Below are positions 1 through 7,617 of a stretch of 38,885 nt of DNA, one piece after another (within the stretch, counting starts at the first letter, position 1; the number at the start of each line of letters is the position of its first letter). Position numbers and translations under genes: made by a program. A model generated the notes under the pieces. That model saw only the letters and a list, made by a program, of their open reading frames with translations. It did no database searches and was not told where the DNA came from. The stretch comes from Bryobacterales bacterium (GTDB lineage: Bacteria; Acidobacteriota; Terriglobia; Bryobacterales; Bryobacteraceae), in assembly GCA_016789785.1 (NCBI GenBank), contig JAEUQE010000060.1:1-38885 (forward strand), given 5' to 3'.

Positions 1-510
<510 letters not shown>

Positions 511-570
511 ATCGAGATCCTCGAGTAGGATCGCTCGCGTCCGTGCGTTGCGAATCGTTCGATATTCCGG

Positions 571-600
571 GGGGATCGTCGTGATCCCCTCGTTCTGGTT
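571..600 (+). terminator. Probable terminator after tuf
   Basis: A 7-bp perfect stem GGGGATC (571-577) / GATCCCC (583-589) with a 5-nt loop is followed by the T-rich stretch TCGTTCTGGTT. It lies about 60 bp after the tuf stop and before tRNA-Trp. The stem is short and the U-tract is interrupted, so efficiency is uncertain. Confidence 0.5.
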
Positions 601-644
601 GCGAGCCTGTTCAGGCCCGATAGCGCGCGGGAGGCGTTTCAGGC

Positions 645-650
645 TAGAAT
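645..650 (+). promoter_or_regulatory. Possible -10 element for tRNA-Trp/secE/nusG/rplK
   Basis: TAGAAT lies 18 bp before the mature tRNA 5' end, so a transcript would start about 12 nt before the tRNA. No convincing -35 hexamer is visible at 16-18 bp spacing, so the call is tentative. Confidence 0.3.
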
Positions 651-668
651 AGAAGCTCAGGAGTTCCT

Positions 669-743
669 AGGGGCGTAGGTTTAACGGTAGACCAGCGGTC
701 TCCAAAACCGCCTGTGGGGGTTCGAATCCCTCCGCCCCTGCCA
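669..743 (+). tRNA. trnW: tRNA-Trp (anticodon CCA)
   Basis: The cloverleaf can be drawn by hand. A 7-bp acceptor stem pairs AGGGGCG (669-675) with CGCCCCT (733-739), followed by discriminator G740 and an encoded CCA (741-743). The anticodon stem is GCGGT (695-699) / ACCGC (707-711), with loop CTCCAAA placing CCA at 702-704. The T-arm carries GTTCGAATC. Anticodon CCA reads UGG (Trp). A tRNA-Trp between tuf and secE is a common bacterial arrangement. Confidence 0.97.
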
Positions 744-859
744 CCTCCCGATTCGACATTCCGTCAAGATCTTCAATCTCGACTGACAGTCAATCTCGAC
801 AGAAGCAGAAGCCTGGCAGAAGCGGAAGCCCGGCAGAAGTGAAAGATAGAGTGGTTGGT

Positions 860-1111
860 ATGCAAAGCGAAACTTCGATTGAAACGGCATCGCTCGGCCA
901 ACGGGTGAGCGGCTGGCCTCAGCGCGTCAAGGACTACTATGAGGACTTGAAGGCTGAGATGCGCCGCGTCACGTGGCCGAGTTGGAAGCAGGTCCGCGCC
1001 ACCACCACCGTGGTCATCGTCTCCGTCTTCGCTTTCTCCGCATATTTCTTCGTCGTTGATCTCGCGATCACACGGCTGATCACCAAGATCTTCGACACGT
1101 TTGCCAAATAG
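860..1111 (+). CDS. secE: Preprotein translocase subunit SecE
   Basis: SecE is the small membrane subunit that clamps SecY in the SecYEG translocon. The 83-residue protein has the family pattern: an amphipathic cytoplasmic helix with YYEDLKAEMRRVTWPS (about residues 26-41), then a single membrane segment (about residues 50-72). Length and single membrane helix fit the short bacterial SecE form. An in-frame GTG at 839 would add seven residues; ATG 860 is preferred as the only ATG before the conserved part, but the start is not certain. It lies 10 bp before nusG, almost certainly in the same transcript. Confidence 0.93.
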   Translation: MQSETSIETASLGQRVSGWPQRVKDYYEDLKAEMRRVTWPSWKQVRATTTVVIVSVFAFSAYFFVVDLAITRLITKIFDTFAK

Positions 1112-1121
1112 GCGGTGAGAG

Positions 1122-1766
1122 ATGCCTGAGGAAAGCGATTTGATACAGGAAGAGACGCTGGACGCTGTGCCGTCTGGTGAAGGCGAATCGCCCGTCGATG
1201 GCGAAGCCGCTCCTGCCCGCGATGAATTCGAGGATGAGACCAAGCGCTGGTACATCATCCACAGTTACTCCGGTTTCGAGCAGAAGGTTGCCGAATCTCT
1301 TCGTACTCGTGCCGACGCGTTCGGGTTCTCCCATAAAATCGGGCAGATCCTCATTCCGACCGAAGAGGTCGTCGAACTCCGCAACGGCAAGAAAGTCACC
1401 AGCCGCCGCCTCCTCTATCCCGGCTATGTCCTGGTCCAGATGGACATGGACGACCAACTCTGGCACGAAATCAAGAATACTCCTCGCGTCACCGGATTCG
1501 TGGGCGGAGGCAACACCCCCGTTCCCCTCAGCCCCGAGGAAGTGCGCTCCGTCCTCTTCCGTCAGGCAACCTCCGCCGAACGTCCCAAGCCCAAACTCAC
1601 GTTTGAAAAGGGTGAGACGGTCCGCATCATCGACGGGCCTTTCTCCAACTTCTCGGGCAAGGTGGACGAAGTCAACTCCGAGCGGAGTACGTTGCGCGTT
1701 CTGGTCACCATTTTCGGGCGCGCGACCCCGGTGGAACTCGAGTTTTTACAAGTAGAGAAAATCTGA
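1122..1766 (+). CDS. nusG: Transcription termination/antitermination protein NusG
   Basis: NusG binds RNA polymerase and links it to Rho or to the ribosome. The 214-residue protein has an acidic N-terminal extension of about 38 residues, then the NGN domain beginning at RWYIIHSYSGFEQKVAESL and including LYPGYVLVQMDM, and a C-terminal KOW domain with FEKGETVRIIDGPFSNFSG (about residues 158-176). E. coli NusG has 181 residues, the difference being the extension. The start follows a GGTGAG sequence, and secE ends 10 bp upstream. Confidence 0.97.
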   Translation: MPEESDLIQEETLDAVPSGEGESPVDGEAAPARDEFEDETKRWYIIHSYSGFEQKVAESLRTRADAFGFSHKIGQILIPTEEVVELRNGKKVTSRRLLYPGYVLVQMDMDDQLWHEIKNTPRVTGFVGGGNTPVPLSPEEVRSVLFRQATSAERPKPKLTFEKGETVRIIDGPFSNFSGKVDEVNSERSTLRVLVTIFGRATPVELEFLQVEKI

Positions 1767-1788
1767 ACTTAGTTGTTGAAGGTGTTTC

Positions 1789-2220
1789 ATGGCGAAGAAA
1801 GTTACTGGTCAGGTAAAGTTACAAATTCCGGCGGGCAAGGCCACGCCTGCTCCTCCCGTGGGTACCGCTCTCGGTCCGCAGGGCGTCAACATCATGGAGT
1901 TCTGCAAGGCGTTCAACGCGAAGACCTCCGGCAAGGATAACGAAGGCCTGATCATCCCGGTGGTGATCACCATCTTCTCGGACCGCACGTTCACCTTCAT
2001 CACGAAGACGCCGCCCGTCCCCGTGCTGATCAAGCGGGCCGTCAACCTCGCGAAGGGCTCCGCCGAGCCCAACAAGAACAAGGTCGGCAAGATCACGATG
2101 AAGCAGATCGAGGAGATCGCAAAGGTCAAGATGCCCGATCTCAACTGCTTCACCGTCGAGTCCGCAGTCAACTGCGTCAAAGGCACCTGCGTCAGCATGG
2201 GTGTCGACGTCGTCGGCTAA
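1789..2220 (+). CDS. rplK: 50S ribosomal protein L11
   Basis: L11 forms the GTPase-associated centre of the large subunit with 23S rRNA. The 143-residue length is standard. The N-terminal domain shows [20 protein letters not shown] and the RNA-binding C-terminal domain shows [20 protein letters not shown]. The start follows a GAAGG Shine-Dalgarno. It is the last gene of the block: a strong terminator follows and rplA, normally next, is absent. Confidence 0.97.
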   Translation: MAKKVTGQVKLQIPAGKATPAPPVGTALGPQGVNIMEFCKAFNAKTSGKDNEGLIIPVVITIFSDRTFTFITKTPPVPVLIKRAVNLAKGSAEPNKNKVGKITMKQIEEIAKVKMPDLNCFTVESAVNCVKGTCVSMGVDVVG

Positions 2221-2248
2221 CCGCGCCAGCACAATTCCGTAGTTTCGC

Positions 2249-2290
2249 AGCCTGGATGCTCCGTGGCGAGCATCCAGGCTTTCTCTGTTT
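2249..2290 (+). terminator. Rho-independent terminator after rplK
   Basis: A perfect 13-bp stem, AGCCTGGATGCTC (2249-2261) with GAGCATCCAGGCT (2268-2280), has a 6-nt loop and is followed by TTCTCTGTTTTC. This is the strongest hairpin terminator in the first 10 kb and closes the secE-nusG-rplK transcript. Confidence 0.92.
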
Positions 2291-2300
2291 TCATCACCGT

Positions 2301-2430
2301 CGCGCCAGACTGTCGCCTGCCGGGCCGAGACGACTCATCTCGGCGCAGGGCGAGGTGAACGAAAATGCGTGGTCAAGGCGGGGTTGGCGAGCCGTGGCGG
2401 AAGAGAGACGACTCGCCGGCCACGGGCCTC
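2301..2430 (+). repeat. Decayed REP/RAYT-like element, copy A
   Basis: This stretch shares a common order of blocks with 4436-4619 and 7261-7515: a palindromic GC-rich left end, a CCGAGA...CTCGG hairpin, then GGCGAGGTGAACGAAAATG, then a segment reading VKAGLASR in one frame. The last block matches the C-terminal signature of REP-associated tyrosine transposases (typically NPVKAGLV followed by YPWSS). The copy is shortened and its right end is lost against the convergent gene ending at 2434. Family assignment rests on this short motif. Confidence 0.6.
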
Positions 2431-2433
2431 GAC

Positions 2434-3528
2434 TCACTCGATCGAAATCATCGCCACGGTCTGATGTGTTCTGCCCGAATTGAACAGAATGCGGTTCCCC
2501 GCGTGATTGAACGACGCGTGCGCATGAACCGCCCGTTCCGTATCTCTCAAGCCGGTCACCAGCAACTTCAGGCTGCCCGTGCGCGCGTCCAGCAGCCACA
2601 GCCTTCCCTGGAAATCATCCAACACCACCCGCCGCCCGTCCGGCGATGCGGCCGCATGCCAGAAGTTGCCTTCCTTCAGCATGCGCGACTCCCCACTTTT
2701 CTCCACCAGGATCACACCCACCTTGTCGATGATCATCGTCATCTGGCCCGTCTTCGGCACCCAGGCCTCGTGCGTGACCCATTCCTTCAGCGGCGTGAAC
2801 CACGACTTCGGGTCCGTCCGGTGATAAAACGGACGGTTCCCCGTGCCATCCGCATTCACCAGCCACGACCGCTGAGGCGCATATCCGCCAGTCTCCCAAA
2901 CATAGAAGATCAGCGGATCGGTGGGACTGTGCTGCACATGGCCGATGCGGAAGCCCTGCCGGATCACCCTGCGGTACGCCCCCGTAGCGAGCTCGATCAG
3001 CCCGATCTCCCAGGTCTGCGCGTCCCGCTGAAACGCCGCCGTGATGTGCTTGCGATCGCCGCTCAACGTCGGCTGATGCAACCCGCCTTCGATACCCGGC
3101 ACCGTCGCGACCTTGCGGCTCTCTCCCTGCGGCGACACTTTCATCAGATCCGCGCCTCGATAGTAGTAGATGGTGCTGGCGTCCACCGGGTCGGGGCATG
3201 CGGTACTGGCCGACGTCTTGGGATCGTCGGTAAGTTGAACCACTTTTCCTGTCGCCAACTCGTAGCGGAAGATCTGCGTGCTGCCCCCGCGGTTCGACGT
3301 GAAGATAACGTTGGCATCACCGGCCGTGAAATTCGGGAAGTGGTAATAGAGGTTCGTGGACTTGACGGATCGGCCCGTCAGTTCGGTCACAGTGATTCCA
3401 GTCACCGGGTCGTTGTAGGTCTGATGCTCGACACCCCATTCCTTGCCGGCTTGCGCGAGAAGGGGCTCTGCGGCCAGACCCAGACCCAGGGCCAGGCCCA
3501 TGGCAAGACACCACGCAAAGCGTTGCAT
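2434..3528 (-). CDS. Secreted oligogalacturonate lyase-like beta-propeller protein
   Basis: The 364-residue protein starts with a Sec signal peptide (hydrophobic to about residue 26, ending LLAQA). The body has repeated propeller blades, and NLYYHFPNFTAGDANVIFTS, GHVQHSPTDPLIFYVWETGG and WLVNADGTGN recall the Pectate_lyase22 (oligogalacturonate lyase) family, which cleaves unsaturated digalacturonate from plant pectin. A TolB-like WD40 protein of unknown role is the alternative. The start at 3528 has AGGAGCGGG upstream and leaves a signal peptide at the extreme N-terminus; upstream in-frame codons are low-complexity Arg/Trp. It follows the TPR gene by 10 bp, likely as an operon. Confidence 0.7.
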   Translation of the reverse strand: MQRFAWCLAMGLALGLGLAAEPLLAQAGKEWGVEHQTYNDPVTGITVTELTGRSVKSTNLYYHFPNFTAGDANVIFTSNRGGSTQIFRYELATGKVVQLTDDPKTSASTACPDPVDASTIYYYRGADLMKVSPQGESRKVATVPGIEGGLHQPTLSGDRKHITAAFQRDAQTWEIGLIELATGAYRRVIRQGFRIGHVQHSPTDPLIFYVWETGGYAPQRSWLVNADGTGNRPFYHRTDPKSWFTPLKEWVTHEAWVPKTGQMTMIIDKVGVILVEKSGESRMLKEGNFWHAAASPDGRRVVLDDFQGRLWLLDARTGSLKLLVTGLRDTERAVHAHASFNHAGNRILFNSGRTHQTVAMISIE

Positions 3529-3538
3529 GATCCCGCTC

Positions 3539-3856
3539 CTAAATCGGAAGCATGTCCAGCGCGCCCTGAATCTCCCCCCGCGTATGCAGATCGCCCTTCC
3601 GCGTACACGCCTCCAGACCCTGCAGGTAGATGTCGCGCGCCTCCTCCACCCGGCCCAACTTCTCCAAAGCCTGCCCTCCATGAAAATAGCCCGCGACATA
3701 CATCGGGTCAGCCTGCAGCAATTCGCGATATGCGGTCACGGCTTCCTCCAACCTCCCGCTGCCCGAATAGGCTTGCGCAAGCCCATAGCGCACGAAACTG
3801 TTCGTCGGATCCTGCGCCAGCATCGCCTTCAGCGCTTCCACTCGATCAATTGCCAT
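3539..3856 (-). CDS. Small tetratricopeptide repeat protein
   Basis: The 105-residue soluble protein is made almost entirely of TPR helices. Repeats fall at about residues 15-45 (NSFVRYGLAQAYSGSGRLEE) and 48-80 (YVAGYFHGGQALEKLGRVEE). TPRs are protein-docking scaffolds; no partner is identifiable. The start has a GGAGA Shine-Dalgarno 5 nt upstream. It is first of a two-gene unit with the lyase-like gene and is divergent, by 25 bp, from the thioesterase gene. Confidence 0.8.
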   Translation of the reverse strand: MAIDRVEALKAMLAQDPTNSFVRYGLAQAYSGSGRLEEAVTAYRELLQADPMYVAGYFHGGQALEKLGRVEEARDIYLQGLEACTRKGDLHTRGEIQGALDMLPI

Positions 3857-3868
3857 AAGTCTCCATGC

Positions 3869-3875
3869 TAATATA
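3869..3875. promoter_or_regulatory. Shared divergent -10 region
   Basis: Only 25 bp separate the two divergent start codons at 3856 and 3882. On + the sequence reads TAATAT (3869-3874), then 7 nt, then ATG 3882, which would give a leaderless mRNA. On - the same bases read as TATATTA, before a GGAGA and ATG 3856. An A/T near-palindrome serving as -10 for both strands is plausible. Confidence 0.5.
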
Positions 3876-3881
3876 CGCGCG

Positions 3882-4394
3882 ATGACTGTTCCCAGCGATG
3901 GCGCTCTCGGCTTGCCCACTCAGGGCCGATTCGTACGCGAGTCCGCATCCGAACTGTCCGAGATGGCATTGCCGATCTACGCGAATCCCCTCGGCAACCT
4001 GCTCGGCGGACGCGTGATGCACCTCGTCGACATCGCGGCCGCGCTGGCCGCCATGCGTCACTCGCGCTTGACCGTAGTCACGGCATCGGTCGACTACATG
4101 ACCTTCCTTTATCCCGTCCACATCGGCGAACAGGTGATCCTGAAGGCCAGCGTGAACCGCGTGTTCCACACATCCATGGAAGTGGGCGTGAAGGTGCTTG
4201 TGGAGAATCTGCTCACTGGCGACGTCCGCCACACCAGTTCCGCCTACCTCACGTTTGTCGCGATTGACGATGCGAACATGCGCATCCCCGTGCCTCAGGT
4301 CATCCCTGAAACACCTGACGAGATCCGGCGCTGGCAGAAAGCCGAAGAACGGCGCAAGTACCGCCTGGAACTGAAGGCCAAGGCGAAGCGCTAG
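3882..4394 (+). CDS. Acyl-CoA thioesterase (hotdog fold)
   Basis: The 170-residue protein is a single hotdog-fold domain of the acyl-CoA hydrolase group (YciA/YkhA type), which hydrolyses acyl-CoA to fatty acid and CoA in the cytosol. Visible family pattern: YANPLGNLLGGRVMHLVDIA (the N..G...GG..M..D motif of the central helix), then TASVDYMTFLYPVHIGE and VFHTSMEVGVKV in the sheet, and a charged C-terminal tail ending AKAKR. There is no Shine-Dalgarno; the -10-like TAATAT lies 7 nt before ATG, so the message may be leaderless. Chain-length preference cannot be told. Confidence 0.9.
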   Translation: MTVPSDGALGLPTQGRFVRESASELSEMALPIYANPLGNLLGGRVMHLVDIAAALAAMRHSRLTVVTASVDYMTFLYPVHIGEQVILKASVNRVFHTSMEVGVKVLVENLLTGDVRHTSSAYLTFVAIDDANMRIPVPQVIPETPDEIRRWQKAEERRKYRLELKAKAKR

Positions 4395-4435
4395 CCCCAA
4401 TCCTCTTCACTCCTGCATTCCGGCGTGCACCTATC

Positions 4436-4619
4436 GGTAGCGCAGGCTTAAGCCTGCCGGCACCGAGACTTATCACGGTGCAGGGCGAGCCGAACGAAAA
4501 TCGCGATTCGACGAGGTCCTTACGAGCCTTGGCAAGCCGGGCGGAAGAGTGCCGGTGGTCGAGCACGGATGATCCACCAAGGCGATTCGTTGGCCCCGAT
4601 TCCGGTTCTGCGGGAGTTC
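4436..4619 (+). repeat. Decayed REP/RAYT-like element, copy B
   Basis: The left end is a perfect palindrome GCAGGCTTAAGCCTGC. Then come an imperfect ACCGAG...CACGGT hairpin, GGCGAGCCGAACGAAAAT, and a frame reading SRAEECRWSSTDDPP, close to SRAEEYRWSSADDPP in copy C. YRWSS corresponds to the YPWSS motif near the C-terminus of REP-associated tyrosine transposases. It fills the gap between the thioesterase gene and hfq. Confidence 0.7.
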
Positions 4620-4919
4620 CTATGAGCCCGCCGACTCGTCCTTGTACATGTAAACAATCGCCCACTTATAGACCAGCAGGTTCGGCCCTTCGTCGCGATT
4701 GATCTTCAGGCACGTCTTGTCGTACCACTCAATCACGCCGTGAAGCACCTCGCCGCCCCGTAGATGGAAAACCATCGGGGTCTTGCCCTGCATCTGCTTC
4801 ACGTAGTAAAAATTCTCTGCGTTCGTCTGGTCGGGGGGAACTGGTTTCTTCTGTAGAGGCTTTCCCTTGTTGGGGTCGCTCAAAGTCACTCGCACTGGCC
4901 TGCGATTGGCCGTCTCCAT
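4620..4919 (-). CDS. hfq: Hfq-like RNA chaperone (Sm fold)
   Basis: Hfq is a hexameric Sm-fold chaperone that pairs small RNAs with mRNAs. The 99-residue protein has a basic, Pro-rich N-terminus (about residues 1-34), then NAENFYYVKQMQGKTPMVFH, GGEVLHGVIEWYDKTCLKI (Sm1) and LLVYKWAIVYMYK (Sm2). The usual Sm2 signature YKHAI appears as YKWAI, and the body is more aromatic than in E. coli Hfq. ATG 4919 has AAGGAG 8 nt upstream, which excludes the longer reading. It is a single gene between copy B and a 370-bp gap. Assignment to the Hfq family is good, RNA-binding behaviour unknown. Confidence 0.8.
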   Translation of the reverse strand: METANRRPVRVTLSDPNKGKPLQKKPVPPDQTNAENFYYVKQMQGKTPMVFHLRGGEVLHGVIEWYDKTCLKINRDEGPNLLVYKWAIVYMYKDESAGS

Positions 4920-5230
4920 GCCGGAACTCCTTCTCTGACCATCAACGTGGCTCGCCCCTGTCTCGCGGAGTTTGCCCAAGTTGATGTGTGATGGCTATGG
5001 TTCAGTGATAACATACCCGCCACTCCCACGCAAGTGTCTAAATGTTTGAAAGAGAAAGGACTTGCAAACGGCAGAATGGCCCTGGAAGGAGGTGCGGGCG
5101 CATCGTTGGGTGAAAGGGGTGAGTGCGCCCGCTGTCGTAACGGGGATTTGTCTATAAGGCGAGGCCTATCCCTCAGAGGTTACCAGCCGCTCGAAAATTT
5201 CTTAAATGGTTTTCACAATTCGAAAAGCTC
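4920..5230. other. Intergenic stretch without a supported gene
   Basis: Between hfq (leftward) and the DUF72 gene (rightward). It must hold the hfq promoter, but no clear hexamer pair was found for it. A short open frame at 5034-5234 lacks family features and a convincing ribosome site and was not called. Confidence 0.5.
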
Positions 5231-5259
5231 TTGACCTCCCACACAAAAGACGCTATTCT
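5231..5259 (+). promoter_or_regulatory. Promoter of the DUF72 gene
   Basis: TTGACC (5231-5236), a 17-bp spacer, and TATTCT (5254-5259) match the housekeeping sigma consensus at 5/6 and 4/6. Transcription would start near 5266, giving a leader of about 25 nt that includes AAGGA before ATG 5291. Confidence 0.75.
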
Positions 5260-5290
5260 GGTGGCGAACAAAAAGCGAAGGATTCTCCCT

Positions 5291-6235
5291 ATGCCTTCTT
5301 CCGCTTCCCCAAACTTCAGCCTCCGGTGCGGGCTCGCCGGTTGGCATTACTCCCACTGGGACCGTATCGTCTACCCGGCTCCCAAGCCGCGCAACTTCCA
5401 CCCCATCCAGTACCTCGCACAGTTCTTTGACGTGCTGGAGATCAACACCAGCTTCTACCAAATGCTCCGGCCCGAGGTGTCGAGCCTATGGGCTCAGCGC
5501 GTGGCCGATGTCCCGAACTTCCGATTCACCGTGAAGCTCAACCGCAAGTTCACCCACGAGCGCGACCTCGCTCCCACCGCCGTCGCTGCTTTCGAGGCCG
5601 GGCTTGAGCCCTTGCGCACCGCCGGCAAACTTGGCTGCGTCCTGATGCAGTTCCCCTGGTCCTTCCGCTTCACCCAGGAAAACCGCGACTACTTCATCCG
5701 CCTCCGCCGCGCCTTTCATCGCTATCCGCTGGTCGCCGAGATGCGCCACTCAAGCTGGATGTGCGAAGAGGCGCTCGGCACCTTCATCGACTATCACGTC
5801 GGGTTCGCCAACATCGATCAGCCCGAGTCCGTGAAGGCCATGCCCCCAACGTCGTACCTCACCTCTTCCACCGGCTACGTCCGTCTGCATGGCCGCAACA
5901 GTGAAGGCTGGTTCCGCGCCCAGGGCTTCGGCGCGCAGCGATCGGACTACCTCTACACGCCAGCCGAACTGCACGATTGGAAACAGCGGATCGACCGGCT
6001 GCGGACGTTCGCATCCGACACCTACGTCGTGTTCACCAACGACACCGCGGGCAAGTCCGTCGTCAATGCCCTCCAAATGCAGACCATGCTTTTCGGATAC
6101 AAACAGAATGCCCCTGATGGCATGCATGCCCACTATCCGCACCATCTCCGCGAGTATGTGGAGCGTCCGCGCCAGGAACGCCTCTTCGACCTCATGCCGG
6201 CTCTCCCTCCCGCTCGCCCGAGAGCGGTCGCCTAG
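5291..6235 (+). CDS. DUF72 (YecE-like) TIM-barrel protein
   Basis: The 314-residue protein belongs to the DUF72/YecE family, a predicted TIM barrel of unproven biochemical role. Family pattern: RCGLAGWHYSHWDRIVYP at the N-terminus, FDVLEINTSFYQML, FRFTVKLNRKFTH, MQFPWSFRFTQENRDYF, and near the end TYVVFTNDTAGKSVVNALQM. Length is normal for the longer DUF72 group. ATG 5291 has AAGGA 8 nt upstream and sits correctly behind the 5231-5259 promoter, so it is preferred over an upstream in-frame ATG at 5231, which lies inside the promoter. Confidence 0.9.
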   Translation: MPSSASPNFSLRCGLAGWHYSHWDRIVYPAPKPRNFHPIQYLAQFFDVLEINTSFYQMLRPEVSSLWAQRVADVPNFRFTVKLNRKFTHERDLAPTAVAAFEAGLEPLRTAGKLGCVLMQFPWSFRFTQENRDYFIRLRRAFHRYPLVAEMRHSSWMCEEALGTFIDYHVGFANIDQPESVKAMPPTSYLTSSTGYVRLHGRNSEGWFRAQGFGAQRSDYLYTPAELHDWKQRIDRLRTFASDTYVVFTNDTAGKSVVNALQMQTMLFGYKQNAPDGMHAHYPHHLREYVERPRQERLFDLMPALPPARPRAVA

Positions 6236-6406
6236 GCACTCTGTTTGTTTCTCACGATCTCTCGGCATCGAGGCGTTCCCATTCAAATCTCTCGGGTGGA
6301 TGGAGCGCCTCGAGCCGGGGGCCATGCCCGGCCTCGCGCCACCGTTTAGCTTTCTTTACATTCCGCCCGGCAACCGCTCATCTTCCAGCCGCGTCGCACC
6401 AACCAG

Positions 6407-7261
6407 ATGCGAACCATGAAGGATCGAGTGATTTCGTATGCAACGCGCATGGCTCTGTCGGCCGTCGCGCTCTCCACGTTGTCCGCCGCCGATCTCGCGC
6501 CTTCGCCTTCACGGGAACGTGCGAACCGGATTCTCGACGAAGCCACCGCTGCGCTCGGCGGCGAAAAGTTCCTCGCCGCGAAAGGCCTTGTGAGTTCCGG
6601 CTGGATCGGAAGCCGCCAGGGCGAAGTGAGCCGTCTCCAGCGCGGCAAGATCTACACGCTCTTCACAGGCGATGCCGCGCATCAACGATACGTCTATAAC
6701 AAAGATGAGAGCCACGTGGTTCTGTTCAACCAGAACGGCGGCTACGAGCTTACCTTTCGCGGCGCTCGCCCGCTCGACCCGAGCCTCGTCAGCCGCTATC
6801 GTGAGGACTCGCGCAACAACATCCTCAACATCCTCCATCAGCGCCGCACCGAGCCCGGACTGGTGGCCGAATATAGGGGCGTCACCGTCTGCGAAAGCCA
6901 AAGCGGAGAACTCATCGAGATCGTAAGCGCCGATGAGAAAGACCCGATCGTCTCGGTCTGTTTCAGCAGCGTCACCAAACTGCCCGTTCGCCAATCGTAC
7001 TACCGGCGGCATCCTCTCACGCGTGACCGCCTGGAAGAGGTGACGGTGTTTGCCCGCTACTTCGATGCAGGCGATGGCGTCGTGTGGCCACGGCACACCT
7101 CGCGCACCAGCGACGGCATTCCGGTGAGCGAGATGTTTCTCGAAAGCGTGCAAGCCAATCAGAACCTCAGCGAGGATCTCTTCGCCATCCCTGGCGGCAC
7201 GAAGCCTTTGAAGCCGATTCCATCGATCGAAAGTGCCGTGCTCCGGCTGCGTGCCGACTAG
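6407..7261 (+). CDS. Secreted protein of unknown function, possibly LolA-like fold
   Basis: The 284-residue protein has a signal-peptide-like start (hydrophobic to about residue 27, TLSAADLAPS). Then come helix RANRILDEATAALGGEKFL and mixed beta-strand sequence with repeated aromatic strands (TSRTSDGIPVSEMFLESVQA). The order helix-then-antiparallel strands resembles periplasmic LolA/LppX-type folds common in Acidobacteria, but no diagnostic motif is present, so function is not assigned. An alternative start is ATG 6416; neither has a good Shine-Dalgarno. The stop codon abuts the left end of the inverted-repeat element at 7261. Confidence 0.7.
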   Translation: MRTMKDRVISYATRMALSAVALSTLSAADLAPSPSRERANRILDEATAALGGEKFLAAKGLVSSGWIGSRQGEVSRLQRGKIYTLFTGDAAHQRYVYNKDESHVVLFNQNGGYELTFRGARPLDPSLVSRYREDSRNNILNILHQRRTEPGLVAEYRGVTVCESQSGELIEIVSADEKDPIVSVCFSSVTKLPVRQSYYRRHPLTRDRLEEVTVFARYFDAGDGVVWPRHTSRTSDGIPVSEMFLESVQANQNLSEDLFAIPGGTKPLKPIPSIESAVLRLRAD

Positions 7262-7515
7262 TGGCGCAGACTCCAGTCTGCCGCGCCGAGACTCATCTCG
7301 GTGCAAGGCGAGGTGAACGAAAATGGGCGATCGCCGAGGTCCTACGAGCCTACCGCCTTTCTGCCGCCGTCGATCACAAACCTGGTGAAGGCCGGGTTGG
7401 TGAGCCGGGCGGAAGAGTACCGGTGGTCGAGCGCTGATGATCCACCAGGGGCGCTTCGCAGGCCCCGAGCACGCGCCTCGGTAGAGTCGAGCCGGCAGAC
7501 TGAAGTCCGCGCTAC
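7261..7515 (+). mobile_element. MITE-like RAYT-derived element with inverted ends, copy C
   Basis: The left end (7261-7294, GTGGCGCAGACTCCAGTCTG...) and right end (7484-7515, ...CAGACTGAAGTCCGCGCTAC) are imperfect inverted repeats of about 32-34 bp. The left end is itself a hairpin (CAGACT/AGTCTG). Inside, a frame reads NLVKAGLVSRAEEYRWSSA, the C-terminal signature of REP-associated tyrosine transposases (NPVKAGLV...YPWSS). No complete transposase is present, so this is a non-autonomous remnant. Copies A and B share its left end and core, making it a dispersed family within 5 kb. Confidence 0.75.
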
Positions 7516-7604
7516 CGTAGCCGGCACCGATTCCAGTTCCTTCCGCTCTACAGAGTTACTATGAGTCACCCCATGGCGCGACTTCGCTCAGCGCTTCCAG
7601 TCGA

Positions 7605-7610
7605 TATAAT
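7605..7610 (+). promoter_or_regulatory. Consensus -10 element of the TonB receptor gene
   Basis: A perfect TATAAT ends 7 nt before ATG 7618, placing the transcription start on or next to the start codon. No Shine-Dalgarno is present, so the mRNA is probably leaderless. The -35 region is not recognisable. Confidence 0.7.
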
Positions 7611-7617
7611 TGCGGCC

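Noticed and set aside
2365..3858. Long + strand open frame of about 497 codons opposite the lyase-like and TPR genes
   Set aside because: It is antisense to two better-supported genes with signal peptide, ribosome sites and family motifs; Arg/Pro/His-rich composition is typical of shadow frames in GC-rich DNA.
6305..6340. Hairpin GCCGGG / CCCGGC downstream of the DUF72 gene
   Set aside because: Could be a weak terminator, but the following T-rich stretch is 10 bp away and interrupted.
7301..7564. Small open frame inside the element at 7261-7515 as an independent gene
   Set aside because: It only carries the C-terminal end of a transposase and begins in a hairpin; it is a remnant, not a gene.
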